From contig OY970833.1 of NCBI GenBank assembly GCA_963853835.1, positions 19,252,974 to 19,316,973 on the forward strand: a DNA stretch of 64,000 nucleotides, written 5' to 3'. Shown piece after piece: positions 45,001 through 57,600 of the stretch. The stretch is from Calendula officinalis (Eukaryota > Streptophyta > Magnoliopsida > Asterales > Asteraceae). The notes beneath the pieces are model-generated. The model was not told where the DNA came from. It saw only the letters and a program-made list of their open reading frames with translations, and made no database searches. The translations under genes were made by a program, and so were the position numbers. Every line of letters starts with the position of its first letter. Position 1 is the first letter of the stretch.

Positions 45001-45514
45001 TGAAAAATCAATATCAATTTATGTGTTTTAATTAAAATTTATTAAAATTTTAACTCAATTATGTGTTCAGAAAAAAAATAATAAAAAGAGGATAAGTCTA
45101 ACTTTTTTTGTTTTATTATGTTTATTTTTTTTAAGAAAATTTCTTCATTAAATATAAATATAAATTGATTCATTGTATAAATATACTTTTTACCTTTGGT
45201 TGCTAGTTTTTTTAGGAAATAGCTTTCATTAAAAAGAAAACTAGCTAAGAGCTAGATCGACCACCAACCGAAAGTGAATTGACTTTCCAACCCGATAATT
45301 TTTTCTTAAAACGATCAATCAACATTTCCCGCACTACTTAACGCAAAATCAAAAAACATATTACCCCAAATTTATTTTATCATATGCAAATCCACCTTAG
45401 ACACCCGCGTCTCTTGAACTCCTAGAAACGCCACGTTATACTTATTACCTATAACACCTATCCGCTTTCTCTTTACAGTATCTCCAATTCCACAGGCATT
45501 TATGGACATAATAT

Positions 45515-46642
45515 TCATAAATGACCACTAATCATACGATCAAGTGAGGTTTGACACCCTTCCATATCATGCCCCATGGCATGACCAATATCAATATATC
45601 TATTTAAATCATCAATCAATGACACCGTTTTTGCATTTTTCTTCATATAACTCGTAGAATCCCGCGAATTCTCCCCTGACTTACTCTTTTTGGATTTTTG
45701 ATTTTCCTTACCTGATTGTTCCTTATTTCCTAAAAAATTTTCAAAACCTGGAGGTTTTGACAAAAAAGATTTTGGCTCTTTACCAGATTCCGGCACCACC
45801 TCCTGCTCGATATCATCATTTTTTTCTTGGATTTTCTTGGTGTTCGGACTATGGTTTTTTGGTTCACTCGCTTCATCCGTTACCTGTACATTTCCAGCAT
45901 CACCAACGTTCCCCACTGATTCTACGTTATTCTCGTTTCCACCATTTTCCTCTTCTTCATTATCGTTTTCATCTTCCTCATCATTAGATTCAGAATTACC
46001 CTCCTGGGACACTGAACCTTCCTCTTCATCACCTTTGCTTTCCGCCTCAACAGTTTTCATATTAGGTTGCCATAACGCAATCTCATAAACCCACACATTA
46101 TATGTAACATTACCAAGCATAACCTCCACTTCTTCGTTTATTCTGCCACCTATTTGTGTCTTTATGCACACTTTTCCCGTTCCTCCTTCTCCATTCTCCT
46201 CATCCACGAACATGACTTCTCCCCAACTGTTAATTATTTTCTTGATTGCATTCACGGTACCGGCCAACAGTGGTAAACCGTCAACGCGAACCCACGCCAC
46301 TTTATTATTCACTACAAACTTATCGTCCAACGGCCGTAACTGTGTAAAATAGTATAACATGTCTTCATGCTGCTTGAATTTTTCACATGCCATTCTGTTA
46401 TCGATTTCCAACCATATCCATGACCCACCAATATACTGAAAATCAATATCAAAGAAACCCTCTTTCGCGCAAACCACTTTAATATTCTCTATTAAAGACA
46501 ATTTTCTAACCGCACCAAGAAGAATAGTACCTGCATCTGTGACTGACATAGTATCTTCCTTATCAAGATTGATTATCTTCTTTCTTTTCACTTCCCCCGT
46601 TTCTTTGATGTTTTGATTTGTGTTTGCCGTTTTTCATACGAT
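45515..46642 (-). pseudogene. LINE copy B ORF1, C-terminal part
   Basis: From the E4 junction the frame runs about 358 residues to a TGA at 45515-45517. It aligns with copy A: DTMSVTDAGTILLG, ENIKVVCAKEGF, YIGGSWIWLEIDN, WVRVDGLPLLAGT. It then has an acidic Glu/Asn/Asp-rich linker much richer in glutamate than copy A, and TVSLIDDLNRYIDIGH at the end. The stop overlaps the ORF2 ATG as ATGA, as in copy A. Confidence 0.85.
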
Positions 46643-46647
46643 TTCCC
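46643..46647. repeat. E4 target duplication, left
   Basis: TTCCC, repeated at 61243-61247 on the other side of E4. Confidence 0.9.
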
Positions 46648-47131
46648 TGTAACAACCCAAAAATCAGGGGAAATTTAAAAAAAAAAATTAATAATAAAAT
46701 AAAATAATTTCCCCCAAGAGTACAAGTAACTCAAAGGTCCCAACTCATGAGGAAAAATATAAAACCGTCTCGTGGTTTAAATGCGGAATAATTGAAGGTT
46801 TTAAAAACAAAACATGGTTGACTCGAAATAAATGTTTTAATCCAAATCCATGAATATAAAAATAGAAACGCAGCTCATCAACCATTGACCTTCTCCATGC
46901 CCTTGCTAGTACCTGAAAAATGGGGGAAGTGATTGGGCTCAGCCACCGCTGAGTGAATAATATCAAAATAAACAAGTAAATACAAACAACTCAAGCCACA
47001 TAAATGATCCCTAGAAAGTCTACTCAATTCTCAATTACTCAAGTTTATTTTCTCAGATTTTAAATTTATATAGTGCGCTTGTGTGACTTGGGACGAGAGA
47101 TCAACCTCGACCCGCCTCACACAACTCAAGG

Positions 47132-47193
47132 CTCAACACATGTACTCTTCGGTGTTGAGTCAAAACGTCTGGCACCAGTACTCTTCGGTGCCA
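47132..47193 (-). repeat. Twin stem-loops in the E4 LTR
   Basis: CTCAACAC-loop-GTGTTGAG and TGGCACC-loop-GGTGCCA, with the same loop core GTACTCTTCGG but different stems. Repeated in the right LTR at about 58761-58788 and 58799-58822. A longer GTGTGA...TCACAC pairing (47080-47122) encloses a third domain just before them. Confidence 0.85.
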
Positions 47194-49212
47194 ACACAAC
47201 TCAAGTATATTATGTTTAATGTTTTAACTCAAGAACTTAAAACTCAGATAACTCAGGCTCCAGATAACTCAAATCACAGATAACTCAAATAAATCACCCA
47301 ATCAATACTCAAGCTCAATCAACAAGACAATTCACAACACATAGCACAAAATCATGAATCGAAAGTAAGTACAAGTTTATAGTGAGATTACCCACATTGA
47401 ATGAACGTAAGCTCCTGGAAGTATCCTCGGCACGTACAAGTCACAACTCAGTTCCTAGAAGATCCTACATCACATAATAGGGCTAGGATTAAAACTTGGC
47501 TCAAAACTCAACTCATATTAATCTGCCAGAACCCGACACCCCCGCGGGAACTGCTATAACTCTCAAACCGCTCACTAGATTTTATTCAAATTTTTACAGT
47601 AGTTAAATGACTCAGAGGAATACAATTTTACTGAAGACTTCGGAAACTGAAACCAAACAGAAAAAGTTCAAATAAGGCTTACAAGACAGAATAGCTGAAC
47701 CGAAAACTATTCTGTGATGGCTTACTAAAACGGCGATAACTTCTAAACGACAAATCAGACTAACGAGAAGTCAGGGGCATTGGAAAGAGGACTCAGAAAA
47801 CTAGAGACCAACACGGGCCAAAAATCCAAAAACGTATTTTAAATATGTTAAAAACAGATTCAAAGATGGAGAACAGATTCTGTCCGAATTCAGCTTGTCA
47901 ATTAAAAGCCCGTTTTGGAATCCCGACATCAACCCGTTAATTCCCGAGGCACCCAACAGCCCCGAAACTCGTTTTATTTCAGAAACTATAGTTTTAAAGT
48001 AATCCAGCTTGTTTGCTTTGAAATCCTTCTCGGTTTAGGAAACCAAATCCTTAAGGTTCGGTTTCCGGTTTTTCGGTTATTAAAAACGTTTAGCCAATTA
48101 ATAATGGTTTTTCACCCAACCCGTGAACCCGACACCAAACTCAGCAGCCTAAATCAACAACGACTTGAGATAGGGTTGAAACAAATGGTTTGACAACGAT
48201 GATAAAAAAACAAAACTCGAGATAAATAGCAACATCATCCAACAAGAATATCCCGAACCCTCAATGGTTCGGTTGAAACCCGACATCAACAAGAATAAAA
48301 ATAAGCTCAAGAATCAGAATGCTCATATACTACAAGGAATTAAACTCGATAAAATGGTTATACCCAACAGAAACGAATGAAAACAAAAATCACAATAACG
48401 GGATAGTAGATTACTACCGAAACAAAGTCTCCCGATTTGGCCCACCACCTGAACTCTTGACTCGATCCTTCACACCTCTGGGCTCGGTGGTATCTGCTCC
48501 TGATTAAAATCCCTAACCGATACACATGCTAGATTAGAATTCAACAGGGAATTGCGAAAGAGGGAATAAAGGTACATGAAAATTACCGAACTTAAAACCC
48601 CACTCAATCCCATGCTCGATTACTGAAGGGAAAAGAACCAGCACACCCGCTACATGCTCACCAAAATCAAGAAATACACTTGCCGACTTTAATAAAACCA
48701 TGCCCCGATTCTGATTGGCTACTCCAATTAAATCCCCTTACTTGCTTTGGTCCTCACGTCACCACCATATTCCATCATTGGCTCCACCGTGTACATTCAA
48801 TCTTACTATATTAATTCCTCCATGTTGCCGTAATAGTTGACTACCCAATCACCGTCTTCAACACTTCTAGATCATCTCCATTTAATTAATTGATAAGATT
48901 GTTTTTAGAACTCAATTAAGAATTGAAAGAACAATCGCAACAAGCTTAGGAATTCTTACCAAGGAAGAAGAACTCGAAAGTTTATTGATGAACAATGAGA
49001 ACCAGTGGTTCAATTACAGAGAAATGGAAGAGAATACAGTTCGTAATCAAAAACTAAACTGACACAATGAACGAGTTCTTCTTATATAACAAACTAACAG
49101 AAATATAACAAACTAACTTTCCCGTCACGGAAGCCAGCTCATTAAAACGCTCACGTGCTATGCACGTGACCCTATTCATATCAATCCATCTCCCTTAGAA
49201 AAATCCTTGTCC

Positions 49213-50083
49213 TCAAGGATGATCAACAAAAGCAGGGAATCGTTTCAAGAGATCTTCATACACCTCCCATGTGGCCTCTTCCTTTGAACGATTAGTCCAT
49301 TGCACAAGCACATTCATAATAGGCCTATTACCACGTCGGCCCAATTGTCTGTCCAAAATTACTTGTGGTTCCACCACCAACTGGCCTCCACCATCACACA
49401 CAGGTAAGGTGCCTACCTGATGAGCTTGACCTTCACATTTCTTGAGTTGGGAAACATGGAACACTGGGTGGATCAATGAACCTTCAGGGAGCTGCAACTT
49501 GTAAGCTACTTTTCCAATTCTGCTCACAACCTCAAAAGGACCAAAGTACTTAGCAGATAACTTGTTATAAGCAGATTGCCTTACTGAAACTTGTCTGTAG
49601 GGCTGCAACTTCAAATAAACCCATGTCCCTACAGCAAATTCCCTATCTGTTCTTTTCTTGTTGGCCAAATTAACCATTCTATCTTGGGCCCGTTTTAAGT
49701 GGAATTGCAATAACTGGATTGGTTGTTCTCTCTGAACCAAAGTCCGATCCACTGCATCCACCATACTACTACCTCCCATATAAGGAATATGAATAGGGGG
49801 TGGTTGTCCATACACCACCTCATATGGTGTTGTTGCAATTGAAGTGTGAAAATTGGTGTTATACCAAAATTCAGCTAAAGCCAGCCACTTCACCCAATTC
49901 TTTGGATGCTCACCAGTCATACACCTTAAGTAGCATTCCAAACATCTATTAACGACTTTTGTCTGTCCATCCGTTTGAGGATGGTAAGCAGTAGACAACT
50001 TCAAATTCACCTGCAACTGCTTGAATAAGGACTGCCAAAAGTGGCTCAAAAACACCTTGTCTCGATCACTAACAATTGGTTTT
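49213..50083 (-). pseudogene. E5 integrase C-terminal half and chromodomain
   Basis: The frame used after the shift at 50080-50083 starts inside the integrase core (IVSDRDKVFLSHFW, then STAYHPQTDGQTKVVNR with the catalytic Asp/Glu region). It continues through the GPFEV and HPVFHVSQLK blocks of the GPY/F module and ends with a chromodomain-like segment (VLVQWTNRSKEEATWE). The chromodomain would guide integration to chromatin. The stop is at 49213-49215. Confidence 0.85.
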
Positions 50084-52159
50084 AGGCAGTCCATGAAGCC
50101 TGTAGATATTATCCAAAAACAGTTGTGCCACCTGGCTAGCACAGAACGGATGAGACATGGACATGAAATGAGCATACTTACTCAACCTGTCAACCACCAC
50201 AAAAATGACTGATTTACCCTGTGAAGAAGGTAAACCCTCTATGAAATCCATAGAGATATCAGTCCAAATCATTTCAGGAATAGGTAACGGCTGCAATAAG
50301 CCTGGATAAGCACTTAAATCAGGTTTATTCTTTTGACACACATCGCACTTCCTGATAAAAACTTTCACCAATTCCTTTAATCCCTTCCAATAAAACATAG
50401 ACTCCAATTTTTTTGTGGTTACCAGTATTCTGGAGTGCCCACCAATTGGATCACTGTGGAAGAATTTAATGAGTTGATTTCTTAACTCCATCACTGATCC
50501 CACCACCAATTTCTGATTCCTTCTCAACATACCATTTTGCCAAGTAAACTTGTGAGAAGCATTGGGATCAGCCTGCAGTTTCTGAATTAGCTGTTGCAGT
50601 TCTACATCAGACATCCAACTATCTTTTATTTTCTGTAACAAGTCAGTATTAATGGAAGATAGTACCAAACTGCACAGTTCCCCTTCATGATGTACTCTGG
50701 AAAGTGCATCTGCAGCTACATTTTCATTCCCTTTCTTATAAAGGATTTCATAATCAAATCCCATTAGCTTAGGTAACCATTTCATTTGAAAAGGAGTGCT
50801 CAATCTTTGATTTAGAAGGTACTTAAGACTGAAGTGATCAGTCTTAATTTTAAAGTGAGCATCCATAAGGTAACCCTTCCATTTGTCTAATGCCAACACC
50901 ACAGCCATAAGTTCCTTTTCATATGTAGACAATGCATGATGTTTAGGAGCCAAAAACTTGCTTAAATAAGCAATAGGATGACCATTTTGTTGCAAAACCG
51001 CACCTAAACCAGTACCTGATGCATCTGTTTCTACCACAAATTCGGAGGTAAAATCAGGAAGTTGCAGAACAGGAGCTTCCACCATAGCCTGTTTTAACTT
51101 CAGAAAAGCTGCAGTAGCACCTTCATGCCACTTAAAAGCATTCGTCTTAAGCAATTGAGTCAATGGTTGACTCACATGAGCATAGTTTTTAATAAACCGC
51201 CTGTAGTACCCAGTTAGGCCCAAAAATCCTCTCAATTGCTTAATATTAGTAGGCATAGGCCACTCTGTCATTGCTACTATCTTACTAGGATCTGTAGCAA
51301 CCCCCTGTGCAGAAATTATGTGTCCCAAGTACTCAACTTGTGGAACAGCAAATGTACATTTACTCATTTTAGCAAATAAGGTGTGTTGCCTCATAACAGT
51401 CAGGATCATTTCAAGATGAACCAAATGATCTTCAAAAGACTTGCTATATATGAGGATATCATCAAAGAAAACTAGGGTGAATTTTCTCAAAAAAGGCTTG
51501 AAAATATCATTCATAAGAGCTTGAAAAGTTGATGGTGCATTAGTTAAGCCAAAGGGCATAACTAGGAACTCATAGTGACCCTCATGAGTCCTAAAGGCTG
51601 TTTTACATATATCCTGCTCATTCATCCTTATTTGGTGATACCCTGATCTGAGGTCAAGCTTAGAAAATACCTGTGATCCATACAATTCATCAATTAATTC
51701 TTCTATCACAGGAATGGGGAATTTGTCCTTAATAGTGTACTTATTAAGCATTCTGTAATCCACACACATTCTCCAAGTACCATCTTTCTTCTTAACCATC
51801 ACAATTGGTGAAGAAAAAGGACTTTGACTTGTTCTTATAACCCCTGCCTCCAACAGTTCCTGCACCATATTTTCAATGGCATCCTTTTGATTAGGTGGAT
51901 GTCTATAGGGCCTAACATTAATAGGAGGTGTGGATTCCATAAGTGGAATAGTATGGTCATGAGACCTCTTTGGTGGTAACTCAGATGGCATAGCAAAAAT
52001 ATCTTCATAATTCTTCAATAATTGCTTAAGTCTACCATCTGTACTGGTTTTCTGGATAGTCATATCATGCTTATTTTCCAGAACACAGCATTCAATTGGG
52101 TAGACACAAACCCAAATTGAGGACAAACTAGCTTTCTTACCATTTTTCTTACCATTCAT
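50069..52159 (-). pseudogene. pol: E5 reverse transcriptase, RNase H and integrase N-terminal half
   Basis: About 696 codons. RT has KKKDGTWRMCVDYRMLN, FSKLDLRSGYHQI, AFRTHEGHYEF, the catalytic FFDDILIYS and LGHIIS. RNase H has ETDASGTGLGAVLQQ and STYEKELMAVV. The integrase HHCC zinc site (HSDPIGGHS...CDVCQKNK) and WTDISMDFIEGLP with the first catalytic Asp follow. One extra A in a run of four (TTTT at 50080-50083 on the plus strand) shifts the frame. The frame is the same as that of Gag-PR upstream, separated by one TGA at 52187-52189. Confidence 0.9.
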
Positions 52160-52186
52160 CCATTGTACAGATGGATGAGGTGAACC

Positions 52187-53677
52187 TCATAAAACAGTTC
52201 TTTTGCCATGATACTGGAATTCCATGGTTAACTGTTTAAAGTTCCACTGTATGTTTCCCAGTGTGGACAGCCATTGGACTCCTAACACCATTTCACATCC
52301 CCCTAAGGGTATTAACATCATATCTGCCACATATAATTGGTTCTGTAGAGACCATTTAAGACTTTTACATTCCCAACTACTGACCATCTTATTACCATCA
52401 GCAACAGAAACTTGTAAGGGACAAGTTCGTCTCATTTTACATCCCAACTTCTTGGCAACTTGTACATCCAGAAAATTGTGAGTACTGCCAGAATCAATCA
52501 GAATGTGGACCACCTGTTTTCCCACATAGCCTCTTACTTTCATAGTTTGGAAAGCATTTGTTCCAGATAATGCATTTAAAGAAATTTGGGGACAAATTTC
52601 ATTCACTGCAGCTGCATTGTTATCATCAAAAGTACCAGAGGATTCTCCTACCTCAAATGTACTATTAACTCCATTTCCTTCCAAAATTTCATCAGCTACA
52701 ACCTCTAATGAATACATCTGTCCACTACACACATGGCCAGGAGTATATCTTTGATCACAGTAAAAACAGAGGTTTTTTGCTCTTTTTTCCGCAATCTCTT
52801 TTTGAGTTAATTGTCTCCTATTTGTGTTCACCGGTTTATGATTAGGTATTGGTGGTAAGGCCAGTGGTAACGTATTCACAGGCTTAGGATTGTAGACTGC
52901 AGTTCTATTATTAGGAAGAAACTTATTATTGCTAAAATGACTAATTGCAGCTTTATTTTTGGAGGCTGCAATGGTAGCCTCTTGCATTTTAGCTAAACAG
53001 TAAGCATCAGCCAATGTTTTAGGTTTAAACATCCTTATCATCATACTAATCTCCAATTTAAGACCGCCTAGAAACAAGCTGATTGCATGCACTTCCTCTG
53101 ATTCTACTTTGTTAATCAGTATTTCAAAGTTATCTTGATATACCTGTACTGTTGTATCTTGTTTGAGATTCTTAAGATCCACCATCGGATCCTCATAAAC
53201 TGTTCCGAATCGCTTTAGAATAGCTTCCTCATAGTTCTTCCACACAATGTGTTCACCATTGTGTTTGACAAATTGTTGATGCCAAACCAATGCCTGATCG
53301 TACAGGTGTATAGCTGCTAATTTCACCTTTTGCTCTTCATTGATGTTATCAACTTTGAAAAACTGTTGACAACGGTAAATCCAGCCCTTCACATCATCAC
53401 CAGAGAACTTCGGGAACTCTAGTTTAGTCAATCGTGTGAACTGGTGATTGTGTCCACCATTCTTCACCTTCTGCAATTCGCCATTAACGTATTGTTGATC
53501 CAGAAGTACACCGTCAACTCTGTTATTCATCAATTGCATCGATCGATTGAGGTTTTCAACAGATTTGCTCAATTCAGCAATCGAACTGTGAATGTCTTCA
53601 GTCGATGCTCGAATCATCTCTGCTAACAGATCGCGATTTGGATCATCAACTGACGAAGCTCTGGTTGCTATCACCAT
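52187..53677 (-). CDS. gag: E5 Gag and protease
   Basis: 496 residues from the ATG at 53677, 36 nt inside the primer site. An N-terminal coiled coil (about 30-70) is followed by a Ty3 Gag capsid (KLEFPKFSGDDVKGWIYRC..., about 85-215), then a CCHC-like knuckle in shortened form (CFYCDQRYTPGHVC), then the aspartic protease (HILIDSGSTHNFLD, about residue 395). The ORF ends at a TGA where relatives read Arg-Gly. The codons after the TGA stay in frame with pol for ten more residues up to the next ATG, so Gag and Pol were one frame. Confidence 0.85.
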   Translation of the reverse strand: MVIATRASSVDDPNRDLLAEMIRASTEDIHSSIAELSKSVENLNRSMQLMNNRVDGVLLDQQYVNGELQKVKNGGHNHQFTRLTKLEFPKFSGDDVKGWIYRCQQFFKVDNINEEQKVKLAAIHLYDQALVWHQQFVKHNGEHIVWKNYEEAILKRFGTVYEDPMVDLKNLKQDTTVQVYQDNFEILINKVESEEVHAISLFLGGLKLEISMMIRMFKPKTLADAYCLAKMQEATIAASKNKAAISHFSNNKFLPNNRTAVYNPKPVNTLPLALPPIPNHKPVNTNRRQLTQKEIAEKRAKNLCFYCDQRYTPGHVCSGQMYSLEVVADEILEGNGVNSTFEVGESSGTFDDNNAAAVNEICPQISLNALSGTNAFQTMKVRGYVGKQVVHILIDSGSTHNFLDVQVAKKLGCKMRRTCPLQVSVADGNKMVSSWECKSLKWSLQNQLYVADMMLIPLGGCEMVLGVQWLSTLGNIQWNFKQLTMEFQYHGKRTVL

Positions 53678-53711
53678 TGTCGTAACTCACTTTGATCTCC
53701 GATTTGCCAGA

Positions 53712-53728
53712 AAGGAGCTCTGATACCA
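53712..53728 (-). promoter_or_regulatory. E5 primer-binding site (tRNA-iMet)
   Basis: The minus strand reads TGGTATCAGAGCTCCTT, two bases inside the residual 5' LTR. Confidence 0.85.
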
Positions 53729-53777
53729 ATTGATAAGATTGTTTTTAGAACTCAATTAAGAATTGAAAGAACAATCG

Positions 53778-53890
53778 TTGGCTCCACCGTGTACATTCAA
53801 CCTTACTATATTAATTCCTCCATGTTGCCGTAATAGTTGACTACCCAATCACCGTCTTCAACACTTCTAGATCATCTCCATTTAATTAAT
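53778..53890. repeat. 113-bp duplicate of E4 LTR sequence beside E5
   Basis: Matches 48778-48890 with one base change seen, at a constant offset of 5000 bp. It directly abuts the truncated E5 LTR. Confidence 0.9.
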
Positions 53891-54613
53891 CCACCGAATA
53901 AGGAATTCAAGGCAATTCGTCCGCCATGAGAATCACGGAAGTCGGCAGCCCCAAAAACGTTCATCACTGGAAAGGAAAATAACAGGAGGTTGGGGATGCT
54001 CTCGCCAGTATGATGGAAAGAAAAACGAATAGAGGAGATGCTAAAAAACGGCTGGAATTAGGGGTTAGGAGGAAAGCTTAATACGCAGTACTTGATTGAG
54101 GCTTGGACGAACATGGGCCCTTCCCTACAACACGATTTGGGCTAGAGATAAATTACGGGCTTGTTTCTTTTCTCTTGAGCCGCACATCAATCAAATTTTA
54201 TAAGGGCTTCGGCCCCTTTTTGGCAACTCTAGCCTGCCATAGATTAACCAAAACAAAAAAAAAAAACGAACTCTCAAAACCGACCAAGGGAAAACGACTA
54301 TCTTTATCAATGGCTCGGTGGCCCTCAGCCCCATCTCGGCATTCTCATTTAGATAAAACTCGGGATCGGTAAACGTCTAAGTTATTTTTAATTATTCCAC
54401 GCAATTAATTAATCTCGGGATAAATAACACTCTAGTTATTTACACGAAACGTCACCAATAAGTAATACTCTTATTTATATATATCTCGACCAACACTTAT
54501 TTATTTGATCACAGTAAATGCACATAACATATAAATCTCAATTAAATAAATTACACGTGATTATTTTAGCAAAAAGGCAATTAATTCAATTACATAAAAT
54601 TTAAGGTGTTACA

Positions 54614-57600
54614 ACTCAACTCCACTTAAAGTAGAATTCGTCCCCGAAGTCATAGCTGAGAAGAAACTCAAGGTAGCGGTATCATATCTCATAATCAGTA
54701 TTGCCAACGACGCACCTGGAATGGAGAGACACGAAAAACGTCATGAATAAACAGTAACTCTTCAGGGCGACGTACACGATCTTAATAAACTCCAGCTCTT
54801 GCAATTGTTCGTAAAATCTACCGTCTCTAACTGCGTAACAAGATAAGGCTAACAGAGATAAACGGAATGCTCTCTAAGGATCACAGTTTATCAGTGAAAA
54901 GGATGACGAAAATTCACAAAAGAAACATCACGATACTCTACTGAAGGTGTCTTCTTACTATCGTAGTCGAACGTCGTTGTTGCACCCAGCGGTTAACGTT
55001 GCGTCGAATATCCGATTCAACTCCACTTGGAGATTTGTTATGGTTTGGTTTGTGGCGACAGGTGATCTCGGCGTGGTACTCGGTCATCCAATACATTTTC
55101 GCAATCATACTCGGCCCTCTCATGGCGATACAATAAGTTTTTATGGGAAAAACTTTCCCGCACAGTTCCAACAATTATCACTTCTACATTTTATCAGCAT
55201 AAAAATAAATATATCTAACTATTGGCAATCTCTACCAATAATGGCATCTCAAGGTCCCTACCCTATGGGACATTAGTTTGTTTTAAAACAAAATGAACAA
55301 TTTAGCGGTTCACACCGCTTCCAAACAATACACAACAAGTACATAATTCACATAAATGTGTTTTATCACACGTAAACCTCAGATAGTAGGCAACTCATGC
55401 CTCTTACTCAATTTGCATATACTCATAATGCACTCGTCTTAAATTCCCACAACTTGCTTTTAACTCAACGCAAGCTATATTATTAATTTAACTCAAATCT
55501 CGCTTAATGACTTTCTCACCAGTCACGCAATATACTCATTTTTCTCGTTCTTGCGATTTCTCGCATGATCAAATTTAATTCTTCATACTACTTGAACGGA
55601 TAATTTCTCTTTTAAGCCGTGTTATTGATTCTCTTGTTAACTCATATTTAATAATTTCTCGATGACTCTTTTTAATATTACTCGCTTAACTCATTTTAAG
55701 GATACTTATAAATTATTATAATGATTTTATCATTTAGCTCATTAATTCTTTTCTTCCTTTGTTCTCATTTAAATTGTCTCTTGATTATTTCGACCAAAGG
55801 TCCACTCAATAATTTCATTTATTTTTAAGTTTCAACCACCTCAACTTAATGTTTTCTCTTTATTCGATTAATTGACTCGTTAATTCTCATGTACTTAATT
55901 ATTCAATTATTTTCTTTTTATCCATAAAATTTCCTTGTTACATTATATTTTAGCTCCTTCTCGATTTAGATTTTATAAAGTTTTATTGTCTAATACACGT
56001 ATATTTTTCTCATTCGCTCATTTCAATAATTATTCTGGATTTAGTGATTACTCAATAATTCATAATATTCGATGACATTCAATTTAATAGTTTTACTTAA
56101 TAATCCCCTTAGTTCAAATTTAATATTTGCTCATAAATAAATTTTCTCATTTGATTTGTTTTAATAATTTATTTGTTTAAATTGATTTATTAGTTTCTTA
56201 TAACTCGGCAGTTTCTCAATAATAATAAATCTTCCTCATAATTTATTATGGCGATCTTCTCATGACCAACCCATTAATAACATTCTCATTACTCTAATAT
56301 CATAATTTCTCGCTATTTATATAATTATAGTGCTTGCCACTTCTCATTTGCACCATTACTCTTGATTTATGAATTTCTTACAACTTGATAATTGTATCAT
56401 CATATGAAATTAATTATTCTCAATTATTCTTATAAATTCTCTAATCACATACATATATATTACTCAACATAATAATTTGGCTCAACAATTTTCTCGACTA
56501 GATTTTTTTTAATTTCTCCTTACAAACCTTTTTTTTATTTATATTTTTTTTACATTTAACTTGATTTATTAATCTCCATTAGCTCAATAATAACAATTCA
56601 CAATTTATAATTATTCTCTATTCGTACTTATTATATTGACGGTTTTCCCTTTTAACCACCACTCAACTCCACTTGGAGACAACTCGTCCCCGAGTTTGGA
56701 ACTGGCACTCTCTACCATCATAAAATAAACAATACATATTTTAAGGTTTCATTTATTTACTCAAAAATCAAACTCTTATGCACAAGTGTGAGTCGGTCCC
56801 AACGTATACTCTTTACGCCCCTCTCACATCCCTACTAATTAACTTTTTATCACTTTATAAAAACTATTCATTGCTCATATTAGGTGTCAACTGTCTCATT
56901 AACATTCACATGGATTCTCACATCCTTTTTAGATTTTATCAATTATAACTCATCACTCTTTATTAGTCTCATTAATACTTAGTCATTTTATGACTCTTCA
57001 TAAATCAAGCTTGTTACATTTATTAGCACCACAAATCTTTATTTCGTGTTACACATTCACGATTATCTCTTGATCAAATCTGGGTATTAACCCTCATTTT
57101 GGTTTACTCATAACATGTATGGTATTATCATTACCGTATAATAATTTTTATCGTAAATAGAATTCCCATTAAATTTGTAGCGAATAAACCTCGTAAATTT
57201 TCTTTTGTTAATTAACTCATTAGTTAACCCGTCTTGGGTTTCTCATCTCACTCAATTAGTGATGTCTCAATATTTATAACTTTTATTAACTTTATAGATT
57301 TTCATCTCTTGCTCAATTAACAGTCCTCATTTATTTCATATATTCGATGTTTTCCCATCGGTTACGAAATGTAAAATTAACTCCATAAATCTTCGCATAA
57401 AATTTTCTCAATTCACAAATCTTGTACTTATTTGCATTACCCCTCATGACTTCATTAATTAGTTTACTCATAGTTTCTCCTTTACTCAATTTAATGATTA
57501 TGCATAATTAAAATCTCTCTATTCGATTCGTTTTAGTTAATTGTCCAATCATTCTTGCTTTATAAATCTTATCGTAATTTCAATGACTTCTCAATTATAC

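Larger units (their letters stand above)
48891..53777 (-). mobile_element. E5: Ty3 chromovirus inserted in the E4 LTR
   Basis: The 3' LTR is 48891-49183 (293 bp, TGATAAGATTG...ATATCA) with a purine tract AAGGGAGATGGAT beside it. The 5' LTR keeps only its terminal 47 bp (53731-53777). The primer site (tRNA-iMet) is at 53712-53728. The polyprotein order is Gag, protease, RT, RNase H, integrase, chromodomain. The short LTRs and compact size resemble the Reina group, an inference. The 5' LTR loss, one stop and one frameshift leave it dead. Host sequence 48778-48890 recurs at 53778-53890. Confidence 0.9.
46648..54613 (-). repeat. E4 3' LTR, interrupted by E5
   Basis: Without E5 and the 113-bp duplicate it is about 2.97 kb, matching the right LTR. 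It carries the stem-loop at 46938-46953 and two adjacent hairpins at 47132-47159 and 47170-47193. The small frame at 47915-48193 is in an LTR and is not a gene. Confidence 0.9.

Noticed and set aside
47915..48193. 92-aa frame in the E4 LTR and its copy at 59544-59822
   Set aside because: Duplicated by the LTR pair, reads against the element direction, and has no domain.
48891..53777. E5 as an active, autonomous element
   Set aside because: It has lost almost all of its 5' LTR and has an in-frame stop and a frameshift in the integrase.
54103..54372. 89-aa frame in the E4 LTR
   Set aside because: Within the LTR, antisense to the element, shortened by a base change in the other LTR, and of low-complexity content.
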